NCBI GenBank assembly: GCA_015350385.1
Contig: WNKI01000003.1
Coordinates: forward strand, 2,830,849-2,894,848
Direction of reading: 5' to 3'
Length of the DNA: 64,000 nt
From: Aculops lycopersici
Lineage: Eukaryota; Arthropoda; Arachnida; Trombidiformes; Eriophyidae
Shown here: piece after piece, positions 52,831-64,000 of the stretch
Layout: every line of letters begins with the position of its first letter
Position numbering within the stretch: position 1 is the first letter of the stretch
Translations under genes and position numbers: made by a program
The notes under the pieces: model-generated
The model's database searches: none
What the model saw: only the letters and a program-made list of their open reading frames with translations
What the model was told of the DNA's origin: nothing

Positions 52831-55800
52831 TGATGGTCGCGGTGGGGGCGCCCGAAAGCGAACTGCGGAGGCGCCCAAAAGAGATCAGATCATCCATCTA
52901 ATACACAAACACTCATAGTCTTTCCTGTCAGCCTCCGCCGACTAGCAAAGTGAGCGTTCACTTTACTTCATTTCACTTTCCTGGCCTCCAATTTGGATGT
53001 TTCCACGTCGAGCTCATCATTTTGTTGTCGTTGTTATTGTTGTTGCTAACTTGCTTGCTCACTAGCTAGCTAATAGACAGCCAGTTAGCTAAGAAACGCG
53101 CGCTGCTGACTTGTGTACAGTGGGCGACGAGTGGATGAATCCAAATGGAAACTGAGAGGCGAATGTAGCCGACGCGGGCCACTAGACTCGCTTCTCAGTC
53201 TATGGTTGTGGCGACGGCAGCAGCAGTAGTTTCTCGAGCTAAGTGGGCAAGATTAAACTGTCCGCTAGTTTTAACATTTGATTCAGTTAACTTGACTCTA
53301 GTCTAGTTGAGTTTGTTGTTGTTGTTGTTGTTGCTGCTGCTGCTCCTGCCAGTAAATAGTGAATAGAAATAGAATAGAGACTCCCGCTGGCGTAACCTAG
53401 AAACGCGCGACTCAATTATGCGGCCGGCGATATCGTCGCCATTATGGCCTCCATTTGCCAGCAAACCGAGTGGCTCGAGTATAAATTAGTCGTCTCCAGT
53501 GAGCCGAGTTGAGCTGGCGACACTTTCAGCTTCTTTGCTCTCCTTCTTTCATTGGATTTGCCCAACTCAGCTCAGCTTCACTTGACTTGACCCAAAGGGC
53601 CAGTCAAGTGGCCAACTGGTTCATTCAGGATCCTAGAGGCAGAAAATAAATAGAGCATTCGGGCGACACGCGCCAAGATTATGATGATGACAACACCAAT
53701 AGCAGCAGTAGCAGTAGCGACACGGCAGATGCCGCTTGTCTTCGCCAACTACTCTAGCCGGTGGCTTGCAGCGAGCTTTCGGCGGCGCTGACTTCCGGTT
53801 TGGCCAGCAGCAGCAGCAGCATTGGGGTTTTTGAATCGAAATCGAAATTGAAACTAGCCAAAACTGGCAACTGTAGTTCGAGAGTGAGGATGTGAATGAG
53901 ATGAATCCTGCGAGGAGTGTAAAGTGGCCATCGCCCACCGAATGCAATAAAACTTGCCAAACTCTCCCCCTTGTTCTTGCTCAGTCTCGAGGTCAGTAGG
54001 AGAGTTTGCCTCCGACCGACTTGCTCTCGAGCTCGTTGACCTCAATAATAACAATAACAATCGAAATTTGCAGTTTCACAATGGTAACAGTGTAAATTTA
54101 AACTGCAACCGCCACTCTACGACTAACGCGGAGGCCAAACCTGACCGACTCTTGCATTTGATCCGAGCCAAGTGGCCCACCAGAAGGCCACTGGCTTGGG
54201 TTGTTTGTATTTTAGGAGGATAAGTTGGTCGCCGGTTAGCTTCACTAAAGGTTTGTAGAAGTGCGGTTCAAAGTTTGCGCCACACATTAAATCATCTTGA
54301 TGCCGGTTTGTGTTCAGCTAGCTGGCCGGCCAACTATTTGATGCGACAGCGACCACCTGTCCACAGGCTGGCCAGCAACGACTTGGACAGTGAGGTCAGA
54401 CAACTTCCGGTCCACACTGGCGGCTCGTCGCAACTTCCGGCGTAAACTCATAAAAGAGCCCGCCAAGTTTGTATGTATGTGTGATGGACTCGCGGTTAGA
54501 TTACGGGAGGCAATCTAATTTCCACCTGCCAGCTCATCTCACTAGCCGCTTGGCTAGTGAGTTGAGCTGAGTTTATTTACTTCACTTCCCCTTCCGGAGC
54601 ATTACGAGATCCACATTCCGTTTTGTCGTGTGATTGGAGAGCCGGTAAGTTTGTTTCGACCCTCTAGGCGAGAATCGGATTCGGTTTCAAAGTTAACGAA
54701 ACAAAAAAGAGAAAGATTCCAAGTCTAGCTGCCGTTGCTTTTGGTCTTGCTGTTGGCTTCGGTTGATAGTCCACCAAGTTAACGGCGGTCACGTTTGTGT
54801 TTTTCAGTGGCACTCTTGGGCGGATTTAAAGACGGCGACTCCATTGGCGAGTCGCGATTGTGGTGGCCAAGCGAGCGGGTGAATACAAGGAGAAAAACAA
54901 GTTGAAACACAACAACAACCAAAACATCTACACACTAAACGCCTACTAGTCCAGTGGTTGCTCAAAGATTTTTTGGCCCCACTGCTACCGCTACTGCTAC
55001 CACGACTACAGCTGCTCAAATCTCTCATCGTTGCTCATTGTGGCAACGACAGTGGCGACCACGATGACGAAGGCAACCACTGAGCGATAAACCAAAACGC
55101 CAAGACCGCGAAAGGGAAAGACGTGACCCAAATTAGGTGCTGGTTAGCTCGTTGGTTGCTTGCTCGCTAGTCTCCGCGTCCGTCGTCGTCGGGCTGGCCG
55201 ATCAATGAGAGTTTTAACGCGCGCCCACAATCATCAAGTCGCCGAGGAAGCCGATGAGTTAGCCACATTCTTTTTGGCCAGGTCCTTTGGTAGGTTTATA
55301 TGAAGCGTCAGCGTCGAGCTTGCCAAAGAGCTAGCCAGCTAGCTATCACAGCAAGCGAGCGAGCGAGCGAGTGAGTAAAACAAGAAACCAAGACAAACGG
55401 AGGTAGACCTCGATTAAGCGCACGTCGCATTTCCGGTGCGTTAAAACAAACGCAGTCAACTCGGACTAACAGTTACAACCGGAAGTCCGTGGGATTGAAG
55501 CGCGTGGCGAGCTCATTTGAGGCTCAAACTGGTGGCTGTAGTTGTAGTATTGTTGTTATTATTATCACTATTATTGATAGTAGCGCTCCTTTGAACTCTA
55601 GGAAACCTCACACATTCGGCCTACTTTTCATTTGCCTCTCTTTCTAGTGATCAGACTTTCGCTACTTCAACTTGTTTGAGATTCCATCCAAACTTTTTGC
55701 CAAAATTTGACTCGACCTCAGTCCTGTCAGTCAGTTAGCCAGTTGGCCAGTTTGTCAATTGCCATCAACATTTGGCGTCGCTGTTACTTTGCGTTGTCGC

Positions 55801-58800
55801 TGTCTTTTTTCCAAAGAGTCAGTGCCCAAATTTTTGCGTTGTTTCTCGCAAGAGAAGGGCATTAATTTCTTCAACAAGCTGCTCGGCTCCGACTTGCAAA
55901 CAAACAACACGACAACGTGATCTGCATCATAGTTGCTCTTAAAATCTATGTATTTTAAACTCAACTACTGCCTCAATAGCAGCAACGTTAGCAACGACAA
56001 GAGCATTGAGTACGACTCTAGAGACAGACTAACGGATAGAGAGATACAGTGGAAGTCGATGGCCATTTAGAAAGAGCGAATGGAGAGTGGAACTTGAACG
56101 TTGTTGCATCGCTGTTGATACTTAAAGGCCAACTGACCGGCTGGCTCTCTTTCCCCGTTTATCCGCCTAGTGAGCTTTGCTCAAAGCGGATGTTGACCGA
56201 TAAACGCCACATAATGGATGCGTAGGCCAACTGGATGGGAGTTATCGAGTTTTTAGCTCGAATGGTAGTTTTGGTCGGCGGTTGCTGTTGCCGCTCGCCT
56301 TTTGGGCCATGCCAGCTGAAGTGGAATGGATTGGAAAGTTGGAGCTAAAGTCGAGGCACATGGAGAGTTTTTCTCTCATTGTGCTCCTGAGATAGAGACG
56401 ACAAACTGGCCAGTGGCCGCCAGCTAAAGTTTGGAGTTTGGAGCGGTGCAAATTGGCGGTCAAAAGTCTATGCGCTCTGTGCGGCAAGGAGGTGGGAGGA
56501 CCTAGCGACATGCGGCGTCTGTTGCGGCGCTAGGTCCCCGCGCTGAGACTTACGTGCGCCGACTAGATAACTGAGAGAACGACCGTGTTGCAGTTCGCGT
56601 TAACCTCGGAATGGCAATGGCAATGGCAACGGCAACGGCAATGACAATGGCGGTGAGTTCCAATGCCATTGCCATTAGAGAAGCACTAGAAACTGGTCGT
56701 GCGGTCAACTTCATTGGGCCAACCTTTCTCTCACTCAGTAGATTCTGCTCTCATAGTAGTGTGTGTTTGGCTCACTTTCCTTTGCCTCACTTTACGCTAA
56801 ACTGACTTGACTCCACGGCGAAACATCCCACCGGGAAACTGGCGACAGTCGATGGCCTTTCGATGGCAAGGCTAGCAGTTTTGCTAAAAGTTTAGCTCCA
56901 AGTTCAAGTTTAGTTTAGAGGTCGCCAAAACCCCTTTCGGCGCCTTAGTCCACGCGGCAGTCATTAATATTATTGCTAGTTCGGTCGCCAGTTTGCCCGA
57001 GCTCGTGGTTTTGGTTGGCTTTATAAAATTTGCTATCTTTTCTATCAGCTGCTGCAAATTCAGCTCTCGGCTACCGCGACCAAAACTGCAACTCCATCTC
57101 CAATCGCAATAGCATCGGCAAAAGTCACAGCGTCACTTAGAGGCGCCAGCCAAGCGGAGACCTAAAGTTTCCTCCTGTTCAGTTGCCATAAGTTTAGATG
57201 GATTTTACTCTCTGTCGTCAGCTCACCTCTCGTCGTAATCGTCGTTGATGCTGGCGCCGTCGCTGCTGTCTTCTTGTCGATGAAACTATAAATTTATTTA
57301 TTTATAATCTAGTCGCTCGCTAACTGCAAACTAAAAGTGGAAGGAGAAAAGTCCACTCGACTGCATTCGAGATACAAACTAAATGAGTTGCAGAAAACTC
57401 GTAGCAGATATTGCGTCGCCGTCGCCCTGGGCATCATCAATGTCGGCTCGTTCAGCTGGAAACTTCAAACTCTCTTTCAAATGGGAGTCTGAAAAACTCC
57501 ATCAACTTGCGATACGATGAGAGGAGGCGAAAATAAAGATATTGAGATGGAGACGCCACCAGGTGGGGTGTTGTTTTTTTCGCAAATTGAAAGAAACCAG
57601 TGAGAGTTTGCTCCTCCAGTTGCTCATTGGGTTAGAAGAGACGAGCAAGCGGAAGTTGGCGTTTGACTGGAATGAACTCTGTGCGCTTTGCGCCAGATAC
57701 GAGGTTATACTTGGCCAATTTGTTCCGTTACGTAATGCAACGTTGCTCATCTATCTAAACCACCACCGCCCGACGACGACGACGATCGATAATTAATTAT
57801 CTCCTCGCGCGAGCGAGCTAGGCAAAGACGACGACAACAGCTTGTCGCGTGATTGGCCATGGCGAGTTGCTGGCGTTACGTTGCTTCCAAACGCAAGCAT
57901 TAGCGGTCTTGGCGAAACCTGCGGCGCCCATTTGTTCGCGCATAAATCAAGCGCCTATCTAGCCTTTGTGTCGATATCTACGTCTATGTCGCGCCGATGG
58001 GTAGAGGAGCATACGAGGCGAGGCGACGATTAGCGTGCCTTTAGTGTGAGCTAATCATGATGACGCAACATAAGTGACTGCAGCACCGACAGCGAGCACA
58101 AGCAAAACAACCACCACCAGGTGGGATCTTGTTTCAGCGACGAGCTGGCCAAAGTGATGACCAGCCAGACGCCTTTGTTTACCGCGGGCCAGCGAAGCGG
58201 TGGATTCGTTTCGTTTCGTCTCGTCTCGTCTCGTCTTGTTGGCTGCCCAGCAACTCGGGGCCATTAATTATCCTTTGTGTCGCCAGGTTGCGGTTTTGGC
58301 GCTTCGCGGCCACTTGCAAGCTGCAGGATTTCCGGGGAACCGCACGAGATGGTCTATAGTGCGAACAGAGAGGGTGGCATTGGTTCAATTCAAATGATCA
58401 ATGGATCAGCGACGCAACAAAGTCCATCTTCGCCTTCCACTCGCCGGAAGTCTCGGCGTCCGTGCCAAATATTGGCTAGCTCCGCTCGTCGGGTCAATTG
58501 TTAATGGTGCGTCAGTTTGCACCAGTGAGTTAATAAGTAAGTGAGAGCGAGATGAGATCATAATCAACTCGTCTGGTTGCACATACATTTTGCTGAACGC
58601 GCCTCCCCTGTGTTCCAATGACACACAAAACGTATCGAGTTTCTGTATCTCTCTTGGCACCACAAACCATGATAGACTTTCAAAGGCGCCAAAATTTTCA
58701 CCAAAAGTCGCAGTAATGATAGCAGCAACAACAACAACAACAACAACAACAACTTGTTTGTATTCGCAACCAGAGAGATCCGCCAACTCGCTGCGCATTT

Positions 58801-61800
58801 CCTGTTTCCGGAAATCAAAGTCACCAGTCAGTGAGGAGTTAGCAATGCATTGCGTCACTCCGGGCTATTGAATTGCAAAACCAGTGGCATTGAGACTCGC
58901 AAGCGTATGTTTCGTTTGTATGTTGTACTCTTCCCGCAAGTGGCTTGAAAGTTTCCTCTTGTTGTTGCTGCTTCTTCTGTTGCTTCCAACCATCAAATTG
59001 CCACCCAGAAACCTACATACAACTCTCGAGCATTAGCACGAGAGAGCTAGTAGAAGCGAGAGAGAGGGAGAGAGAGCAAACGGTTTTGGCGCGCGACCTT
59101 CGGGTTGCTGTGCTTTTTGAACTTGCTTCTTGATCCACAAGCACAAACATACTCAGCAAGTGCTAAGTGGTGGCGTTGGTTCACAAACCAACAATTCTAA
59201 TCACTTGTTTGCCTTCTCGGGATCTTCCTTGAGTCGGCCAGTTTATTTGTGGCCTAGATTGTCGGTTGGTTTACTGTGATACCGGAAGTGAGCCAACTGC
59301 AAACTGGCTCGCTAGGACTCGTGTGCTCGCAGTGCATTTCCGGTTTGCGCGTTGGCTCTGATCTAGTTCAATCTCTCAGCTTGCTCTCTAACTAGCAAAC
59401 TACAGCTGGTGGCTCCGTCTGGTTGTAAATCTGTTCAACGACAAGCTGAATGCAACTTGCCAGTGTCTCCCTAGTGGCAGTGGTAAATCTGCACAATTGG
59501 CGGCGAGCCAGCTAACGCTGACGGAGATGGCCCGAGACGATAGGGTTGGTTTGTTGCGCGCAATCGTTTGCTGCCATCGCGTAGGCTCCACGCAACCACT
59601 TACCGTGACCACCAAGGCAACGGTGGTATTTGGTGGCAAGATGGAACAGAAAGGAGCAACAGTGAGTGTCCAGCGCGAGTTAAAGTGACGCAGAGATAAA
59701 AGTCTTTGCGGAATGGTAGGCGGGTAGGCGTGCAACTACCTAGCTGGGGTGCTGTAGCAGAGGCGGTGGCAGTGAAGAAGCATTGACCGTGAGATGAGCT
59801 CTCGTCGTGCTTACGCTGGTAAAACCTTAAAGCTTATGCTCGTGCTCATGATTCCCACCACTTGGCGCCCCTGCTTGTCAGTCCTGCCCGCCACCAGACT
59901 GACAGTCGCCGTCAACCGGAAGTGTCTCTGTGTGCGCCACTCGAGGTGGACGAGTAGCTGGTTGGCGGAATCAAATTGAGCGCAACGTGAGACGAATCTT
60001 TCGGGCTCCCAATGTGGCACTCTCTTTGTCGTAAATTTAGTTGTCTCTCTCACTCTTATCATAGGCCAACCGGAGCCGGCTCACCTGCAACCAGATTTGC
60101 TGCCACTGAGGCTCGCGCTCGCTCTTTAGCCATTTGGCTGGTTCATTCCGCATCGCTCCACTCAAATGCAAGCTCTCGACGAGCAACCTCCGAGCGACCC
60201 ACCGACCGATCGATGGACCAACCTATCGGCGAGGGTCAAGTTCATCCTTCCACTCGAGCGGCCGCCGCTCCCGACGCTTTTATCCCCTAGTAGGAGGGTA
60301 GCTATCTCGATGCTCAGATTCTAGTGAGCGACAGCGGCCACTCGTTGGTTTGCATGTGTCCCAATGGATTCCAGTCCCATTCACTTTCTCTCTGCCTCTC
60401 TCGCTGCCTCTCGCTTTCGATTAACTCCAACTCGCTTAGCATTTGCTCTTTCGCCGCTTTGCTCCTCCTCTGCCTCATTCCTGTTAGAGACTTTTGCGTG
60501 CATTCCACTGACGTGCTCCAAGTTCGTGTTTGGCAAACCAATTGACTGATCAACTCGCAACTGCGCCGCCGCCGCCGCCGCCACCATTCAAACTCCACGT
60601 CGCCAACCGGAAACCCATTGGCCAACGTGGTCGTCATGGCTGTCCTCTTTGTATTCCTATTTCTATTCCAATTGCAGAACCAACGACCTCAACCAATTTG
60701 GCTCATGTTCAAAGGACAACGGCCACATCAACTCTGGCAAAGACAACGACGTCAACGATAACAAATGCAAAGAGAGCAACAAGCTCGCTTCACATGGAGG
60801 CTCGCTACCGTACGTGTAGATTGGTTAGCATGGTGTTTCGGCCCTTTGCTCTTTTGGGTTCAAATTCAACGTTGATTCTGTCCATTTACTGTCTCCCTCT
60901 CTCCTTCTCTCTTCTTCTCCCTTTGATCTTCGATATCCGATTGGCTGCTCATCTGGCATGAGCAATGTTAGTTAACACTGCCGCTGCTCACTGCGGATAC
61001 GCGTTCATTTCCTCCTTCTCTTGCGAGAGCCTCTCATGTTGCGCCCGCTAACAGGAGCGTCCATCCGGCAGCATGGACTTGAATGGCAAATGATGTCATC
61101 GCTCTTTAGCCGGTCCGCCGGTCGGTTGTTTCGTTTTGGTGGTGCGACACTTCCACTTCCAGTTGCTGCATTCTCCATCTTCTTTTCCCCCTCGTTTTGC
61201 TATACAAAGTTTTAACTCACTCGAGCTAAAGCATCAAATGAACGGACAAGAGTAAACGAGAGACTGGAGAGAGAGAGAGAGAGAGAGACGATCGCTGCGC
61301 CGACCGCTTCGAATGATACATCGAACTTCTCCAGTTGCCATTGGCGAGTTTCGGTGGTGGCGGCCAAGCAGCGAGTCCAGTCGTCGTCGTCGTCTCGACG
61401 AGCTAAGTCCACCTTCTATTATTCTAGCGGCGAGTTAGCTAAGTGAAAGATCCCATCTCCCTTGCCAAGTTGTCGCTGTGGCCATCGTCGCCGTCGCCGT
61501 CGTGGTCCACGTTTTCCTTTGGCGGCTCTGTCTCTTGGCTGCTGCGTCATTAATTTAGCGGCCCAAGACCGCGATGCAACACAAACTCATTGTTGTTACT
61601 TCCTCTCACTTTTCTTTTGCGAGTTGAAAGTAGAAACAAACATCCTGGATCGTTACGTAGCTCGACAACATCGGGCGACTTTTCCCCGCTCAAACACAAA
61701 CACAAAGCCATACGATACGTTAGAGAATCGCAGTGACCAAACATGGCGCCACCCTTCCGATTGCCATCATGCTCCATCCAACTGCTTGCTCTTCCATGAC

Positions 61801-64000
61801 TATAATGCAATTACACTTTGTTATGGCTGGCGCCGCTCTCGCCGCCAAATGGGCGCATTAATCTGGCCGCGTTAAATGTCTTAATGTCGAGGCAATTGGA
61901 TTCTATTTCTCAGTTGTTGCTCTATTGCTATTGCAACTAAAGCTGCTGCTCATATAACTCACATGCTTGGGAGTCAAAAAACTTTCCACTCTCTTTATGT
62001 ATATGGAATGGTTACGAGTTTTCCCTTTGATCAGAGCCGAGGAAAGTTCAAGCAACTGGACTAACGAGATAAGCGTGATTATATGTAGTGCACAAGAGGA
62101 GACTAGCTAGCCAATTCAATTGTCCAAGTGAGAGTTTGTTTCCTAGTTTAGTCTTGGCCGGACCTTCGCTTTGATAGACTTTAATTAATCGACTTACCGA
62201 ATCAAGTCTAGATAAATTACACAAGCAAACACATACACTTTCTCCTAAATCAACTTTTTAAACTGAGAGCAACTTGCCCGCGGGCAAACGAGAAAGTGAG
62301 TGTGAAATTATCGTACATCAAAAAATACGACAACGAGGCCAAGTGGTCAGCAGTCGACGTTTTCAAAGAAATTTCAAAAAGAAGACGACGAGCGTTTCGC
62401 TAAGACGGAAGTCGGAGGGAATGGTTGCAACGCTAAGCTTTTGCGGCAAGTCGAGCGATGCGAGCCCGAGATAAGCGGCCAGCTCGAGCGTGCAGCTTCT
62501 TCTCTCTCGATTACTTGGTTACGTAACACTCTCCTTTGGTTAGCTAGGAGATAGTGAACTTGACCTCAAGCTTCCTCTTTTACACTTTGAGCCATTGAAT
62601 TTTCTCCCTTCTTTTTCGGCTGCTCTTTTGGACGGTCGTTCGTTCCTTTAGTCGCTTGTTGGAATGGACGAGCGAGTCGCCAGTTGATAGAGCTGCCGTT
62701 GCGACAGGAAATGGAAAAGTCTTGGCCAAGAACGGAGACCGGAAGTTTAAGCAGATGGAGGATGGCGAGCAAATTAATCATTTGCCTGCCACCGCTTCCA
62801 ACGTGGCCATCGGATTTAGACAGCGAGAGAGAAGCGGAAAAAAGCTGACGGGCAGTCTGCTCCAGCTGAAATGAAGACGCCGGCTCGCTTGCCAAAAAGA
62901 AGGACACGAGCACAATTTGAAATTGATGCATACGAAATGAGAGTTGCAATGCCAAGCAAAGGCAGCGATTTGGTCTTGGCGTAGATTTTAAGCGTTAGAT
63001 AGTTGGATTTCCAGTACAAGTTTGCAAGCTGGACTCTTGGGCCGCCGCTGCAACTCTGCCAGCTCCTCTATTGAGCTTGTCGCTAGGTCCTCTGCGTGAG
63101 TGCGCGAGTGTAGCATAGAAACTCAATGGGCGTGGCGAGGAGCGATTCGAGAGCTGAGAGCCGAGAGCCGAGATAAGATTAGATTGTCGCTGAGGGCTCT
63201 TTATGCCCACTTTCTAGACAACAACGACAAAAGTGCACCGTGCCAATGGCAGCCAATCGATTTCTCCAACCCTCTACAACCACTGCAACCAAGAGAGTGG
63301 AAATTGTCGCATCATCATCGTGTCGTTTGTTAGTCTGCCGCTTACATGTCAACAACAACAACAACAACAACAGCAGCAACCACCACCAACACGACAACAA
63401 TCCAACTGACGTCGCACATCAATCGAGAGCCAATAAGATGCAAACGTTTGCAAGTTGATCTTGATTGTGAGATTAGCCATGGGCATTGCTATTGCTGTTG
63501 CATGACCATGACTCATTGGTGAGGCAGACGAATGATGGGACAAGACGCAGAGGACGCAAAGCAGTTAATGTGCGACAATCGAGTGCTTAGACACCTGCAC
63601 TCGGCCACCTCAAACCACCGTCTGCTGAGCCGGATGTTTACGCGCCTCTACCGGAAGTTGCCTGTGCGTTTGTGGGTGTGGCCGCTGGGGACGAATTGAA
63701 GACCCATTCGCGATCGGGGTGGTATGATGGCGCTTGCGGCATAGTAATTATTTTGTTTTTCCTCTCTCTCCCCCTCTCGTTTACTTCTCCTAGAGTTCCT
63801 CCAACCATAGCGATTCCTCTCGCTCTTCTCAAAACAAAGTAACGTATAATCTAACCTAACCCATTCTTTGATCCATCCACAACTTTGCGAAAAAAAACAA
63901 TTGAAAACTCGAAAATTGTACCGCAACTTTATCCTCAAATCCAAAAATCTCAACCAAAATTTAAACTGAAAATCGATCCATAACAAAAGTTGCCGTGGTG

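Larger units (their letters stand above)
48379..63658. promoter_or_regulatory. Array of ETS-type CCGGAAGT octamers
   Basis: Exact CCGGAAGT or ACTTCCGG at 48379, 49410, 51149, 53791, 54403, 54433, 55479, 58444, 59282, 59916, 62739 and 63651. Nine extend to the ETS consensus ACCGGAAGT. About 0.5 would be expected in 16 kb of even-composition random sequence on both strands. I saw none in the gene-dense 19-48 kb. The word is the preferred site of ETS-family factors; whether it is regulatory or part of a dispersed repeat is open. Confidence 0.5.
48069..64000. other. Probable long intron or regulatory tract after the receptor exon
   Basis: 16 kb without a recognisable coding exon on either strand. 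No CWxPFH/TM6-like or NPxxY/TM7-like segment was found on the plus strand. Contents: microsatellites, a 21 bp stem hairpin at 50214-50275, a 16 bp palindrome at 52374-52389, pentanucleotide repeats, and twelve CCGGAAGT/ACTTCCGG octamers. Either the receptor intron exceeds 16 kb or the gene ends beyond an unrecognised exon. Confidence 0.45.

Overview
This is animal nuclear DNA, most likely from a protostome. It carries a FoxA forkhead gene, a neuropeptide receptor of the pyrokinin/CAPA (PRXamide) type, TONSL, ATP7, MED30, BRD8, SNX3, PPP4R2 and Pat1 homologues. The protein genes are intron-poor: TONSL, Pat1, BRD8, MED30, ATP7, FoxA and a PPP-family phosphatase are each one open reading frame. 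The introns I could define (in SNX3, PPP4R2 and a MARVEL-domain gene) are only 90-153 bp. Compact genes beside long simple-repeat-rich non-coding tracts would suit a streamlined arthropod genome such as an acariform mite, but that placement is inference and no rRNA or mitochondrial marker is present to test it.

Layout. 1-7994 is non-coding upstream DNA with microsatellites, several inverted repeats and a CAGGTA cluster. FoxA lies at 7995-9827 (+). 9828-18.6 kb is non-coding and includes an assembly gap inside CT/ACGT repeats. From 19.2 to 48.1 kb the genes are tightly packed: TONSL (-), an intact 4.5 kb Ty1/copia retrotransposon (+), PPP4R2 (+) converging on and overlapping SNX3 (-), a PPP phosphatase (-), a small secreted or membrane protein (+), Pat1 (-), BRD8-like (+), MED30 (-), an RGG protein of unknown role (-), a four-exon MARVEL tetraspan protein (-), ATP7 (+) and the 5' part of the receptor (+). 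The receptor reading frame ends at a splice donor just before transmembrane helix 6. I found no TM6-TM7 exon in the remaining 16 kb, so 48.07-64 kb is probably the inside of a very long intron. That stretch is strongly enriched in the ETS-type octamer CCGGAAGT.

The cellular genes do not form one pathway. Loose themes are chromatin and transcription (TONSL, BRD8, MED30, FoxA), phosphatase function (PPP4R2, PPP phosphatase), membrane traffic and copper (SNX3, ATP7, MARVEL protein) and mRNA decay (Pat1). Several products are shorter than their usual family members: Pat1 lacks its C-terminal domain, PPP4R2 lacks its acidic tail, BRD8 is 382 residues with an altered bromodomain, ATP7 has one metal-binding domain, and TONSL has a short LRR end.

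No clearly new biological system is visible. The observations I rate highest are the ETS-octamer enrichment, the recently inserted copia element with an apparent tRNA-Asn half-molecule primer site, the overlapping convergent PPP4R2/SNX3 coding ends, and the inverted-repeat hairpins at 4.6-4.9 kb and 50.2 kb. All statements come from reading the sequence by eye and from memory of the protein families.
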